Source of the DNA: SYFY01 sp031385325 | GTDB lineage: Bacteria; Pseudomonadota; Gammaproteobacteria; Pseudomonadales; Azotimanducaceae | DNA length: 51,915 bases | Assembly: GCA_031385325.1 (NCBI GenBank) | Contig: JANNBJ010000032.1 | Location: 1 to 51,915, forward strand | Reading direction: 5' to 3' | Shown here: positions 31,412-39,783 of the stretch, piece after piece | Numbering within the stretch: the stretch's first letter is position 1 | Layout of the letters: every line of letters starts with the position of its first letter | Made by a program: the position numbers and the translations under genes | Notes under the pieces: model-generated | What the model was told of the DNA's origin: nothing | The model's input: the letters and a program-made list of their open reading frames with translations, nothing else | Databases searched by the model: none

Positions 31412-34400
31412 ATGCGCTTGAAGCAAATAAAACTTGCAGGATTCAAGTCCTTCGTCGATTCCACCACGGTTAACTTTCCGGGCAAGCTGAGCTCGATCGT
31501 TGGTCCGAACGGTTGTGGCAAATCGAACGTCATCGATGCGGTTCGCTGGGTGATGGGTGAAAGTTCAGCCAAGCAACTGCGTGGCGAGAACATCACCGAC
31601 GTGATTTTCAATGGTTCCTCTGCTCGTAAACCCACCGCCTCCGCCAGTGTCGAGCTCCTCTTCGACAACAGCGATGGTCGGGTTGGTGGCCAGTACGCCG
31701 CTTATGCTGAATTGGCCATTCGCCGCGAGGTCACTCGGGACAGCCAGTCGACGTATTTCCTGAATGGACAGAAGTGCCGACGGCGTGACATTCAGGATGT
31801 GTTCCTGGGTACCGGGTTCGGGCCCCGCAGCTACTCAATCATTGAACAGGGCATGATCAGTCAGCTGGTCGAAGCCAAGCCGGACGACTTGCGTGGCTAT
31901 CTCGAAGAAGCCGCTGGCATCTCCAAGTACAAGGAACGTCGTCGCGAGACCGAGAACCGGCTCAAGCACACCACCGAAAACCTTGCCCGGCTCAATGACA
32001 TTCGCGAAGAGCTCGGCAAGCAGCTGGATCGACTCCAGCGTCAGGCCAAAGCGGCTGAGCGTTATCGGGAACTCAAGGAAGACGAAACCCGCACCGTCGC
32101 CGAACTTTTCACCTTGCGGCACGATGCTCTGGCGACGCAGCTTGCGCAGCTCGATTCCCGTATCCAGACCAGTCGGGTCGATCTCGAGGCGGCCAATACG
32201 GAACATCGTCGGGTCGAAACAGAAATCGAGACCATGCGGGCTGAACACGCGGATCGGTCGCAGGCCTTCAATCGAGTGCAGGGCGTTTTCTATCAGCTGG
32301 GGGCCGAGGTCTCACGGGCGGAAGAAACCATCGATTTCAGCACGCGTCGAGCTCGCCAGCTGGAGCTTGATCTCGAAGGGGTGACACGGCGTGCTGTAGA
32401 GATGCAGCAGCAATTGGCGGATGACGAACTGGATCTGGCGCGTTTGACAGAGCAGGTCGAACTGCAGATTCCGCTGGTGGAGGGCAAGCGTACATCTGAC
32501 CTCGAAGAGCAGGCTGCCCTGGATGCCGTCGAACAGCGGCGCCGTGATGCGCAAAGGCGATGGGACGATGGCAACAATCGGTACAACGACAATGTTCGCC
32601 TGGTCGAATCGCATCGATCGCGCATCGAACACAACCAGCAGATGCTTGAGCGGCAGCGTCGCCGGCATGAGTTACTGATCGCTGACCAGGCGGCGACTAT
32701 CGAAGTTGCGGATGGGCAGCTGGATGAAATGGAAGCCGCGATAACCGTACTTGAGGCGGACTATCACACGCTGGAAGAAACCATCGAACAACATCGTCAG
32801 GACCTTGCGGCCTCCCGCGATGAAGCACGTACCCAGGAACGCCATCTCGAATCGACCCGCGCAGAAGTGCAGACGCTGCGTCGCAAACTTGCAAGTCTTG
32901 AAGCCGTGCAGGCCGCAGCGCTCGGTCGCGACAAGTCAGAACACGAAGCGTGGCTGGTGGCACAAGGCCTTTCAAGCCGCGCGCGAATCGGCGAAAACCT
33001 GGCTGTGGTGGCCGGCTGGGAGCGCGCAGTAGAAACCGTTCTGGGTGTTTTCCTGCATGGTGTTGTCGTTGAGAGCCTCGATCACTATTCCGCAGCGCTC
33101 GCTGCCGAGACTGCCAGCGATCTGGCCTTGGTTGAGACACGACACGGCCAACATGAAACGGCTGATTCTCCCATCAGTGGTGAGTTGCCGAGCCTCGCCA
33201 GCCTCTTGCGTGGCAATGGTGGCAACCTCGGATCCCTGCTGGCGGGTGTGCATGCGGCCGAGTCACTGGAAGTGGCCATGCAGGTTCGTCATGTGCTGCG
33301 CGATGGTGAAACCATCATCACCCGTGACGGTATCTGGATCGGTCCCGACTGGATGACCGTCGCCCCTGAGGCAGGCGCACAAAGCGGCGTCATTGGTCGT
33401 GGGCAGGAAATTGAGACGCTCATGGTTCGGGTCGAAGAAGCGGAAACCGCGCTTGCCGAACTGCAGTCGCTTCTGGGTATGGCGCGGGAGCGTATCGCCG
33501 GCCTTGAGGCTGAGCAGGAACAATTGCAGCGACGCAGTCATGTCGAACAGCGTGAACTGTCTGGCCGGCGAACTGAACATGGTGTGCGTCGTGTGCAGCA
33601 GCAGGAAGTGGCTCGTCGCCGCGAGCGCATTGCACGTGAACTCGAGGAAATCGTTACCCAGGAGCAGGAAGAGGGTGTGCGATTGTCGACGGCCCGGGAA
33701 GCGCTGGTGATTGCCGAGTCACGCCGCACCGAACTCAGCATCGAGCGGGAAACCCTGCTCGAAGAGCGACAGGCTGCCGAGCAGCAGGTCGATGCGGCGC
33801 GCCTGCAGGCTCGCGCCTCACGCGATGCGTTCCATGTCATGAACACAGAATTGGCAGCGCTTCGGTCCCGTCAGGTCGCAGCCGGTACGACACGCGATCG
33901 GCTGCGGCAGCAGATCCATGATCTCGGCAATCAGACCGCGTCCTTGCAGACCGGTATCGAACAGTCCCTTGACCCTATTCCGGAGTTGAAACGCCTGCTG
34001 GACGAAAAGTTGCAGGTGCGCTCCGGGGTCGAGGCTGAACTGAAGGGCATTCGCACCCAACTGGAAAAACTTGATGGCGTCGTCAGGACGCTGGAGTCGG
34101 CGCGGCATGCAGCCGAAGAACGTACGGCGGGTCTGCGGGAAACGCTGGAGACGGCGAGGATCACGCGCGAAGGCTTGTCAGTGAATGAACGAAACATTCT
34201 CGAGCGCATAGCGACCACAGGTCGCGCCATCGAGGATGTTCGGGAAAAGATGCCAGCAGAGGCGACGGAGATCGCCTGGCAGGAAACGCTCGAGCAGGTT
34301 CAACGCCGGATCGAGCGACTGGGTGCTATCAACCTTGCGGCTATCGACGAATTCCGAACGGAATCCGAACGGAAAGCCTATCTTGATACACAAAATGAAG

Positions 34401-34933
34401 ATCTGGAGCAGGCACTGGCGACATTGCGCGAAGCTATGCGTAAAATCGACCGTGAAACAAGAGCCAGATTCAAAGAAACCTTTGAAACAGTAAACAAGCG
34501 GTTGGGGGAACTGTTTCCAAAGGTGTTTGGCGGAGGACACGCCTACCTGGAGCTAACGGGGGAGGACTTGCTCGACACCGGGGTCACGCTTATGGCGAGA
34601 CCTCCGGGCAAACGCAACACGAGTGTGCATTTGCTGTCGGGTGGTGAAAAAGCAATGACGGCGATTTCGCTGATATTTGCCATCTTCCACCTCAACCCAA
34701 GCCCTGTGTGCTTGCTGGATGAAGTGGACGCACCACTCGATGACTCGAATGTCGCTCGCTATGCGGAGTTGATCAAGGAGATGTCATCGGAAGTGCAATT
34801 CATCGTCATCACCCATAACAAACTGACGATGGAAGCAGCCGATCATCTCATGGGCGTGACAATGCATGAGCCGGGGGTGTCCCGTCTTGTCAGCGTCGAC
34901 GTCGGTGAAGCCGTAGCCCTGGCTGCCGTTTAA
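31412..34933 (+). CDS. smc: Chromosome condensation ATPase Smc
   Basis: A 1173-residue SMC protein of normal length. The N-terminal ATPase half carries Walker A GPNGCGKSN (31-39) and the family opening MRLKQIKLAGFKSFVD. Long coiled-coil arms (about 170-500 and 680-1000) flank a hinge (about 515-645). The C-terminal half has the ABC signature HLLSGGEKAMTA and Walker B VCLLDEVDAPLDD. With ScpA/ScpB, not present in this window, it compacts and segregates the chromosome. Presence of Smc rather than MukB argues against Enterobacterales, Vibrionales or Pasteurellales. It is followed by zipA and ligA on the same strand, an order known from pseudomonads. Confidence 0.97.
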   Translation: MRLKQIKLAGFKSFVDSTTVNFPGKLSSIVGPNGCGKSNVIDAVRWVMGESSAKQLRGENITDVIFNGSSARKPTASASVELLFDNSDGRVGGQYAAYAELAIRREVTRDSQSTYFLNGQKCRRRDIQDVFLGTGFGPRSYSIIEQGMISQLVEAKPDDLRGYLEEAAGISKYKERRRETENRLKHTTENLARLNDIREELGKQLDRLQRQAKAAERYRELKEDETRTVAELFTLRHDALATQLAQLDSRIQTSRVDLEAANTEHRRVETEIETMRAEHADRSQAFNRVQGVFYQLGAEVSRAEETIDFSTRRARQLELDLEGVTRRAVEMQQQLADDELDLARLTEQVELQIPLVEGKRTSDLEEQAALDAVEQRRRDAQRRWDDGNNRYNDNVRLVESHRSRIEHNQQMLERQRRRHELLIADQAATIEVADGQLDEMEAAITVLEADYHTLEETIEQHRQDLAASRDEARTQERHLESTRAEVQTLRRKLASLEAVQAAALGRDKSEHEAWLVAQGLSSRARIGENLAVVAGWERAVETVLGVFLHGVVVESLDHYSAALAAETASDLALVETRHGQHETADSPISGELPSLASLLRGNGGNLGSLLAGVHAAESLEVAMQVRHVLRDGETIITRDGIWIGPDWMTVAPEAGAQSGVIGRGQEIETLMVRVEEAETALAELQSLLGMARERIAGLEAEQEQLQRRSHVEQRELSGRRTEHGVRRVQQQEVARRRERIARELEEIVTQEQEEGVRLSTAREALVIAESRRTELSIERETLLEERQAAEQQVDAARLQARASRDAFHVMNTELAALRSRQVAAGTTRDRLRQQIHDLGNQTASLQTGIEQSLDPIPELKRLLDEKLQVRSGVEAELKGIRTQLEKLDGVVRTLESARHAAEERTAGLRETLETARITREGLSVNERNILERIATTGRAIEDVREKMPAEATEIAWQETLEQVQRRIERLGAINLAAIDEFRTESERKAYLDTQNEDLEQALATLREAMRKIDRETRARFKETFETVNKRLGELFPKVFGGGHAYLELTGEDLLDTGVTLMARPPGKRNTSVHLLSGGEKAMTAISLIFAIFHLNPSPVCLLDEVDAPLDDSNVARYAELIKEMSSEVQFIVITHNKLTMEAADHLMGVTMHEPGVSRLVSVDVGEAVALAAV

Positions 34934-35001
34934 CGAGCAGATGGTTGCGGAAAAGTTGAACGTGTCCAGGTCGCTTGCGACCAAAGGAGCCGCTGAATAC
35001 G

Positions 35002-36270
35002 ATGGATATCAAATCGCTGATCCTCATTGCTGGCGGCGTCATGATCGTGGCTGTCATCCTGCATGGCATCTATATCGCATGGCGCGCGAGAAGGGAAAAC
35101 CTGCCCATGGAAATCGCTCGGGATCTGATTCCCGAGGATTTTGATGAAGAAGCCAGATTTCGACACGAGTTGCCCAATGGTGGTGCGCGAGTGTTACCGC
35201 AGGCGGATGGGGATCCTGATAACGCCAACGGTTATGGCGTTTCAGCGCCGCCCATGCTGCTGAACTCAACCGGCAGCGTCCCACGATCCGGCATGACAGC
35301 CAGGTCAATGGCGGCACGCACCAGCGTCGCGACGCGGGAATTGCCGCTGGAGTCATCCGCACGAGAGCCCACTCGGCGCAATGGCAGTCATACCCTGGCG
35401 AGTCGTCTCCAATCCAGGCAGGACATCGATGATGAGCTCTTTGGCAGCAGTGAAGCACTGTTCACGGAAAATCGTCGACAACCGACTCAGGCTCAGCAGG
35501 AGTCACGGCAGGAGGCTCGATCCGATTCAAAAAACGGCGGGTCAGTGACCACCGGTGGTTATGCACGGTCCAACGGCAGTCATGCGCCCAACCCGGCGAC
35601 TTTGCGCGTTGATCCACAGAGCATTGAGCCGCAGGTAACCTCCGCCAAAGCACGGGCCGAGGAACAGGCGCCAGCATTACGTCCACGTGTTCAGAATGTG
35701 ACGGTATCGGCGAATGCGCAGCCGGTCCAACGTCGTGCGTCGAAGGACAGCGCGTCAAAGGACAACGGACTGAAGGACAAAGTGCTGAAAGAAAAAGTGT
35801 CCGCGCCAGCACCAGAAACCGAGTCATCCAGTGAAGAGGTCGACGAGGGTGCAGTGATCAGCATTTTCCTGTTGGCGCGTCCAGGCCGGGCGTTTTCAGG
35901 ACAAGCCCTGTACAAGGCGCTGCGGGCACATGGCATCAAGTACGGCGAAATGAACATCTTTCATCGCGTTGATCCAGTGTCACGCGTCAATCTGTACAGC
36001 GTGGCCAATGCGGTCAACCCAGGCACCTTCGACTACTCAAGGCTTGACGAATTGCAAACTCCGGGCGTCGCGTTTTTCATGCAGCTCCAGGGGCTTGATC
36101 ATCCCCTGCGAATTTTTGATGACATGCGACGCGTCGCTTCAGGCCTGGCATCTTCTCTGGATGGCGAACTGAAGGACGAGCACCGATCGGTGATCGGCTT
36201 GCAGACCTTTGATCACTATCGTGAGCGGATAGCCGAATATTCCCGGCGTCACCTGTCGCGGCCCGCTTGA
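35002..36270 (+). CDS. zipA: Cell division protein ZipA
   Basis: A 422-residue divisome protein. An N-terminal membrane anchor (SLILIAGGVMIVAVILHGIY, about 4-23) is followed by basic residues, then a long low-complexity linker rich in Ser, Arg, Gln and Pro (about 40-280, including a Lys-Asp repeat SKDSASKDNGLKDKVLKEK), and a C-terminal FtsZ-binding domain (about 281-420) starting VISIFLLARPGRAFSGQAL. ZipA tethers FtsZ to the membrane and is limited to gammaproteobacteria. The ATG at 35002 follows aaaggag and is preferred over an in-frame start at 34975. The linker is long, but linker length varies widely. Confidence 0.94.
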   Translation: MDIKSLILIAGGVMIVAVILHGIYIAWRARRENLPMEIARDLIPEDFDEEARFRHELPNGGARVLPQADGDPDNANGYGVSAPPMLLNSTGSVPRSGMTARSMAARTSVATRELPLESSAREPTRRNGSHTLASRLQSRQDIDDELFGSSEALFTENRRQPTQAQQESRQEARSDSKNGGSVTTGGYARSNGSHAPNPATLRVDPQSIEPQVTSAKARAEEQAPALRPRVQNVTVSANAQPVQRRASKDSASKDNGLKDKVLKEKVSAPAPETESSSEEVDEGAVISIFLLARPGRAFSGQALYKALRAHGIKYGEMNIFHRVDPVSRVNLYSVANAVNPGTFDYSRLDELQTPGVAFFMQLQGLDHPLRIFDDMRRVASGLASSLDGELKDEHRSVIGLQTFDHYRERIAEYSRRHLSRPA

Positions 36271-36289
36271 ACGATTTGCAGGGCCAGCG

Positions 36290-37450
36290 ATGTCTTCCCC
36301 CGATTTGGTGGACAAACGGGTGCTCGAACTTCGGCGCCTGATCGACCAATACAATTACGCCTATCATGTACTCGACGCCCCGCAGGTTGCGGACGCCGAG
36401 TACGATGGTCTGTTTGACGAACTTTCCCGTATCGAATCCGAGCACCCTGACTGGGTCACACCCGAGTCCCCGACCCAGCGTGTGGGTGCACTTGTCAGTG
36501 GTGGATTTCCCGAGATTCGCCATCGCGAAGCCATGTTGTCGCTGGACAAGAGCACCACTGAAGAGGGCATCGCCGACTGGATGGCACGAACGCGCAAGCT
36601 GATCGGTGAAAGGGTGCCACTCGAATTTGTCTGTGAGCCAAAAATAGATGGCGTTGCGGTGGCGCTGATTTACGAGCGCGGACGACTGGTACAGGCAGCG
36701 ACCCGCGGTGATGGTGAGACCGGCGAAGACATCACTGCCAATGTGCGGACCATCAAGAGTGTGCCGCTGCAACTTGCCGGTCCAGATTTGCCACTGCGAT
36801 TCGAAGTGCGTGGCGAGGTCTATATGTCCCATGCCGATTTCGGCGCGTTCAACGAGCGCGCTGTGGCACGGGGAGACAAGCCTCTCGTCAATCCGCGCAA
36901 TGGTGCGGCTGGCTCATTGCGCCAGCTGGACCCACGTCTCACCGCCGCACGACCACTGTCCATGTTCTGTTACAGCCTGGGATGGATCGAGGACGGGGAA
37001 GAGGGTGGGGGCGTTGACGTGTGGCGACCTGAGTCGCATCTGCAGGTTCTCGAAACTTTCCGTACCTGGCGTTTGCGTGTGAACCCCCTCATCGAAAAAG
37101 TTCAGGATCTGACGGGGTGCATGGACTATCTGCGGCGTCTCGAAGCTCGACGCGACCAGCTGGGTTATGACATCGACGGCGCGGTCATCAAAGTTGATTC
37201 GCTGGCCCAGCAGACGAGTCTCGGCGTGCTGAGTCGAACACCACGCTGGGCAATGGCCTGGAAATTTGCTGCCGAAGAGGCGACGACGACAGTGCTGGAC
37301 GTTGATTTTCAGGTGGGTCGAACAGGCTCGATCACGCCGGTAGCTCGACTTGCACCGGTATTTGTCGGTGGTGTCACCGTCGAGAACGCAACGCTCCACA
37401 ACATGGACCAGGTCGAGCGGCTTGATCACGTATCGGCGACACCGTGCTGA
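36290..37450 (+). CDS. ligA: NAD+-dependent DNA ligase LigA, N-terminal fragment of a frameshifted gene
   Basis: 386 codons covering domain Ia, the adenylation domain and the start of the OB fold. The nucleotidyl lysine is K118 in CEPKIDGVAVAL; domain Ia has YNYAYHVLDAPQVADAEYD, and the NTase domain has NPRNGAAGSLRQLDP and AMAWKFAAEEATT. The frame is sound through VENATLHNMDQVERLD, then turns into HVSATPC and stops. The next frame continues with the expected RRAGDVIPQV, so one base appears to be missing near 37427-37430 (gatcacgtatcggc; for example a C before gta would give DHRIGDTVLIRR). The whole gene would be 36290-38340, about 683 residues, normal for LigA. Confidence 0.9.
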   Translation: MSSPDLVDKRVLELRRLIDQYNYAYHVLDAPQVADAEYDGLFDELSRIESEHPDWVTPESPTQRVGALVSGGFPEIRHREAMLSLDKSTTEEGIADWMARTRKLIGERVPLEFVCEPKIDGVAVALIYERGRLVQAATRGDGETGEDITANVRTIKSVPLQLAGPDLPLRFEVRGEVYMSHADFGAFNERAVARGDKPLVNPRNGAAGSLRQLDPRLTAARPLSMFCYSLGWIEDGEEGGGVDVWRPESHLQVLETFRTWRLRVNPLIEKVQDLTGCMDYLRRLEARRDQLGYDIDGAVIKVDSLAQQTSLGVLSRTPRWAMAWKFAAEEATTTVLDVDFQVGRTGSITPVARLAPVFVGGVTVENATLHNMDQVERLDHVSATPC

Positions 37451-38340
37451 TCCGGCGCGCCGGTGATGTCATTCCGCAAGTCATGGCCGTGATAACGGCG
37501 CGTCGTCCGCTTATTGCAAGGCCGATCGAACTGCCCACTCGTTGCCCGGTGTGTGGGAGCGCTGTAGAGCGTAATGCAGAAGAAGCGGTGGCGCGATGTT
37601 CCGGAGGCATCAACGTCTGCGCTGCACAGCTGAAGGAAGGCCTGTTGCACTTTGCTTCCCGTCGCGCCATGAACATCGATGGACTGGGTGACAAGATCAT
37701 CGACGCGCTGGTGGATGCAGGGCTGGTGCGCCGAGCCGCGGATATCTTTGGTCTCACGCTTGAGAACCTGGTGAGTCTGCCCCGCATGGCGGAAAAGTCA
37801 GGCAGCAACCTCCTGGTGGCCATAAACAAGGCCAGGACAACGACGTTGCAGCGGTTCATCTATGCGATTGGCATTCGCGATGTCGGCGAGGCAACTGCGC
37901 TCGCTCTGGCGCGACACTTCGGGTCGCTCGATGCACTCATGCAAGCTGATTCACCGGCGCTGGAATCCGTTCCGGACGTTGGGCCAATAGTTGCATCTCG
38001 CCTGACAACATTCTTCGCCGCAGAAGAAAATCGTTTGGCCGTTGCCGACTTGCGAGCTGCGGGTGTCTCCTGGGACGACCTGACTCCAACCCGTGAGGCC
38101 GTCGACACACTGCCACTTGTCGGCCAGACCTGGGTGTTGACCGGTACCCTTGAGAGCATGTCACGTGACGAGGCCAAAGCCCGATTGCAGGCTTTGGGCG
38201 CCAAGGTTGCCGGATCGGTGTCGGCGAAGACGCACGGTGTGATCGCGGGGCCGGGAGCGGGCTCCAAGCTGGACAAGGCTCGTGAACTTGGACTGGCCGT
38301 TCTGGATGAGGCAGCCTTCCTGAAACTGATCGAGGGCTGA
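37444..38340 (+). CDS. ligA: NAD+-dependent DNA ligase LigA, C-terminal fragment of a frameshifted gene
   Basis: About 298 codons open in the frame that continues LigA after the apparent one-base deletion. It holds the end of the OB fold (VLIRRAGDVIPQVMAVI), the four-Cys zinc finger (RCPVCGS...CSGGINVC), the helix-hairpin-helix domain (FASRRAMNIDGLGDKIIDAL to VPDVGPIVASRL) and the BRCT domain (about the last 80 residues; TWVLTGTLESMSRDEAKARL). The GTG at 37444 is only the first possible initiation codon in this frame; in the intact gene there would be no internal start. All residues are well conserved and there is no further decay, which argues for a sequencing or assembly error rather than an old pseudogene. 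Confidence 0.9.
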   Translation: MLIRRAGDVIPQVMAVITARRPLIARPIELPTRCPVCGSAVERNAEEAVARCSGGINVCAAQLKEGLLHFASRRAMNIDGLGDKIIDALVDAGLVRRAADIFGLTLENLVSLPRMAEKSGSNLLVAINKARTTTLQRFIYAIGIRDVGEATALALARHFGSLDALMQADSPALESVPDVGPIVASRLTTFFAAEENRLAVADLRAAGVSWDDLTPTREAVDTLPLVGQTWVLTGTLESMSRDEAKARLQALGAKVAGSVSAKTHGVIAGPGAGSKLDKARELGLAVLDEAAFLKLIEG

Positions 38341-38482
38341 TCCGGAGGCGTACTCGAGCGGGGAGAAGCAGCGAAACATCAAGGGCCTGCCTACCATCTG
38401 GGACTTTCCTCGGCAAGCGGGTGATTTATCCGGTTTCAGCGGGGTACACTGCCGCACCCACACTTCCTCGAGGACTTTCATC

Positions 38483-39013
38483 GTGGCCATGTTTGACAAG
38501 AAAAAAAATCCGCAGGAAACGACCGTCAATGTTGCTTCCGTCAGCCTGAAAGCGCCCGAGCCGACGGTCCGCGCCGAGCCTATAACGCAGGCGCCATCCA
38601 ATCACACCGGTAAACCTGCGGTCATTGGCACCACCATCCAGGTCTCGGGCGACATCGTCGGTGGCGAGAATCTGCTCGTGGAAGGACACGTCGAAGGCAC
38701 CATCAAACTCGAAAAACACGATCTGACGATCGGTGTGAGCGGCACCGCGCACGCAAATCTCACCGCCAAACTGGTGCGCATCGAAGGCGAGGTGGTGGGT
38801 GACGTGGTTGGGCTCGAACGTGTCGTGATCGCAAGCTCAGGAAGGGTGCGTGGCAACATCACGGCGCCACGGGTGCTGGTTGAAGACGGAGCCCGTTTCA
38901 AGGGCATGATCGATATGGACTTTGCCGACAAGAGCGCTGACAAAAGCACGGAAAAAAGCCATCGGAACGGAGGCACCATTGAGGCGGCGGTGAACAGGGC
39001 TGCTGTTTCCTGA
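38483..39013 (+). CDS. Bactofilin (polymer-forming cytoskeletal protein)
   Basis: A 176-residue bactofilin. The central ~105 residues (VIGTTIQVSGDIVGGENLLV through RVLVEDGARFKGMIDM) form the right-handed beta-helix with its regular hydrophobic periodicity; N- and C-terminal tails are polar and disordered, as usual. The C-terminal tail has a small repeat (DKSADKSTEKS). Bactofilins assemble nucleotide-free filaments at the membrane and can guide cell shape, stalks or polar organelles. Start is GTG at 38483 or ATG at 38489 (MFDKKKNPQ); both follow cgaggac. A TACACT at 38445-38450 could be a -10 element but a -35 is not clear. The next gene begins 18 bp downstream. Confidence 0.92.
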   Translation: MAMFDKKKNPQETTVNVASVSLKAPEPTVRAEPITQAPSNHTGKPAVIGTTIQVSGDIVGGENLLVEGHVEGTIKLEKHDLTIGVSGTAHANLTAKLVRIEGEVVGDVVGLERVVIASSGRVRGNITAPRVLVEDGARFKGMIDMDFADKSADKSTEKSHRNGGTIEAAVNRAAVS

Positions 39014-39031
39014 GACCGGGCTGGCTTGTTC

Positions 39032-39670
39032 ATGAATGCTCCCCTGCGACCGGTGGTCGACACGACGCCACCTGAGGCAGCTCCCGATCTTGCGGAGTTG
39101 CTGCCATTACAGGGCACGCGTGAAACCGGATCCCTGTTCAGTCGCTGGTTCCAGCACCTGGATCCGGAGCGCTGTTTTACCGTGCTTGATCTGGCCGGTG
39201 CCCAGCCCGCGACCATGCAGTTGTTGTCCGGTTATCGCTGCAAGGTGTATTGCGCTGACCTGCTTGATGATCTGTGTGTGCCTGGCAAGGTCAGCCTGTC
39301 GGATGCTGCGCGACTCTTTGATGACCGGCTTGCCTTCATCGGCGAAGGGGTCATCGACTATTGTCTGCTCTGGGATTATCCGAATTACCTCCCGCCCCCG
39401 TTGTTGACGGTTTTCGCCCGCCGATTGCAGCGTTTTTTGCATGTGGGTTCGCGCATGCATCTGTTTGCCGCCATGCATGGTCGAAGTCAGCTATCGCCCT
39501 GGCGCTATTCCATCGAGCGAGCCGATACCCTCATACGTAAAACCGTGCGTCGTCCACTGCCCGACTATCCGCATACCCAGATGGAAGTGGTTGATGCCAT
39601 GGAGTATGTGCGCCTGGATCGAGGCGCTTTGCGCGATGGGCGCGTCGAAGTCCTCCTCGAATGTGTCTGA
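39032..39670 (+). CDS. Methyltransferase-like protein of unknown function
   Basis: A 212-residue cytoplasmic protein without a confident family name. CFTVLDLAGAQPATMQLL resembles the first SAM-binding strand and loop of class I methyltransferases (though it has GAQ rather than GxG), and VIDYCLLWDYPNYLPPPLL resembles their motif near strand 4, where D/N-W-D-x-x-N-Y is typical of SAM enzymes. The C-terminal part has basic residues and RRPLPDYPHTQMEV. It is probably co-transcribed with the bactofilin (18-bp gap). The substrate is unknown; loss of the glycine-rich signature raises the possibility of a non-catalytic protein. Confidence 0.6.
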   Translation: MNAPLRPVVDTTPPEAAPDLAELLPLQGTRETGSLFSRWFQHLDPERCFTVLDLAGAQPATMQLLSGYRCKVYCADLLDDLCVPGKVSLSDAARLFDDRLAFIGEGVIDYCLLWDYPNYLPPPLLTVFARRLQRFLHVGSRMHLFAAMHGRSQLSPWRYSIERADTLIRKTVRRPLPDYPHTQMEVVDAMEYVRLDRGALRDGRVEVLLECV

Positions 39671-39783
39671 GACGTCTGCGCTCGTTGCCATATTGATCTG
39701 GCTCAAATCGGCCGTGCCAAAGCTGCCACTGCTTCAGGCAGAAGCCTGCATGCCGGGCCGGTGATTCGAGTTATCCTGCCGCC

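Noticed and set aside
35700..35800. Short repeats (aaggac...) in the zipA linker as a DNA repeat element
   Set aside because: They simply encode the Lys-Asp-rich low-complexity linker typical of ZipA.
39671..39783. LexA (SOS) box upstream of dinG
   Set aside because: No CTGT-N8-ACAG-like sequence was seen in the gap.
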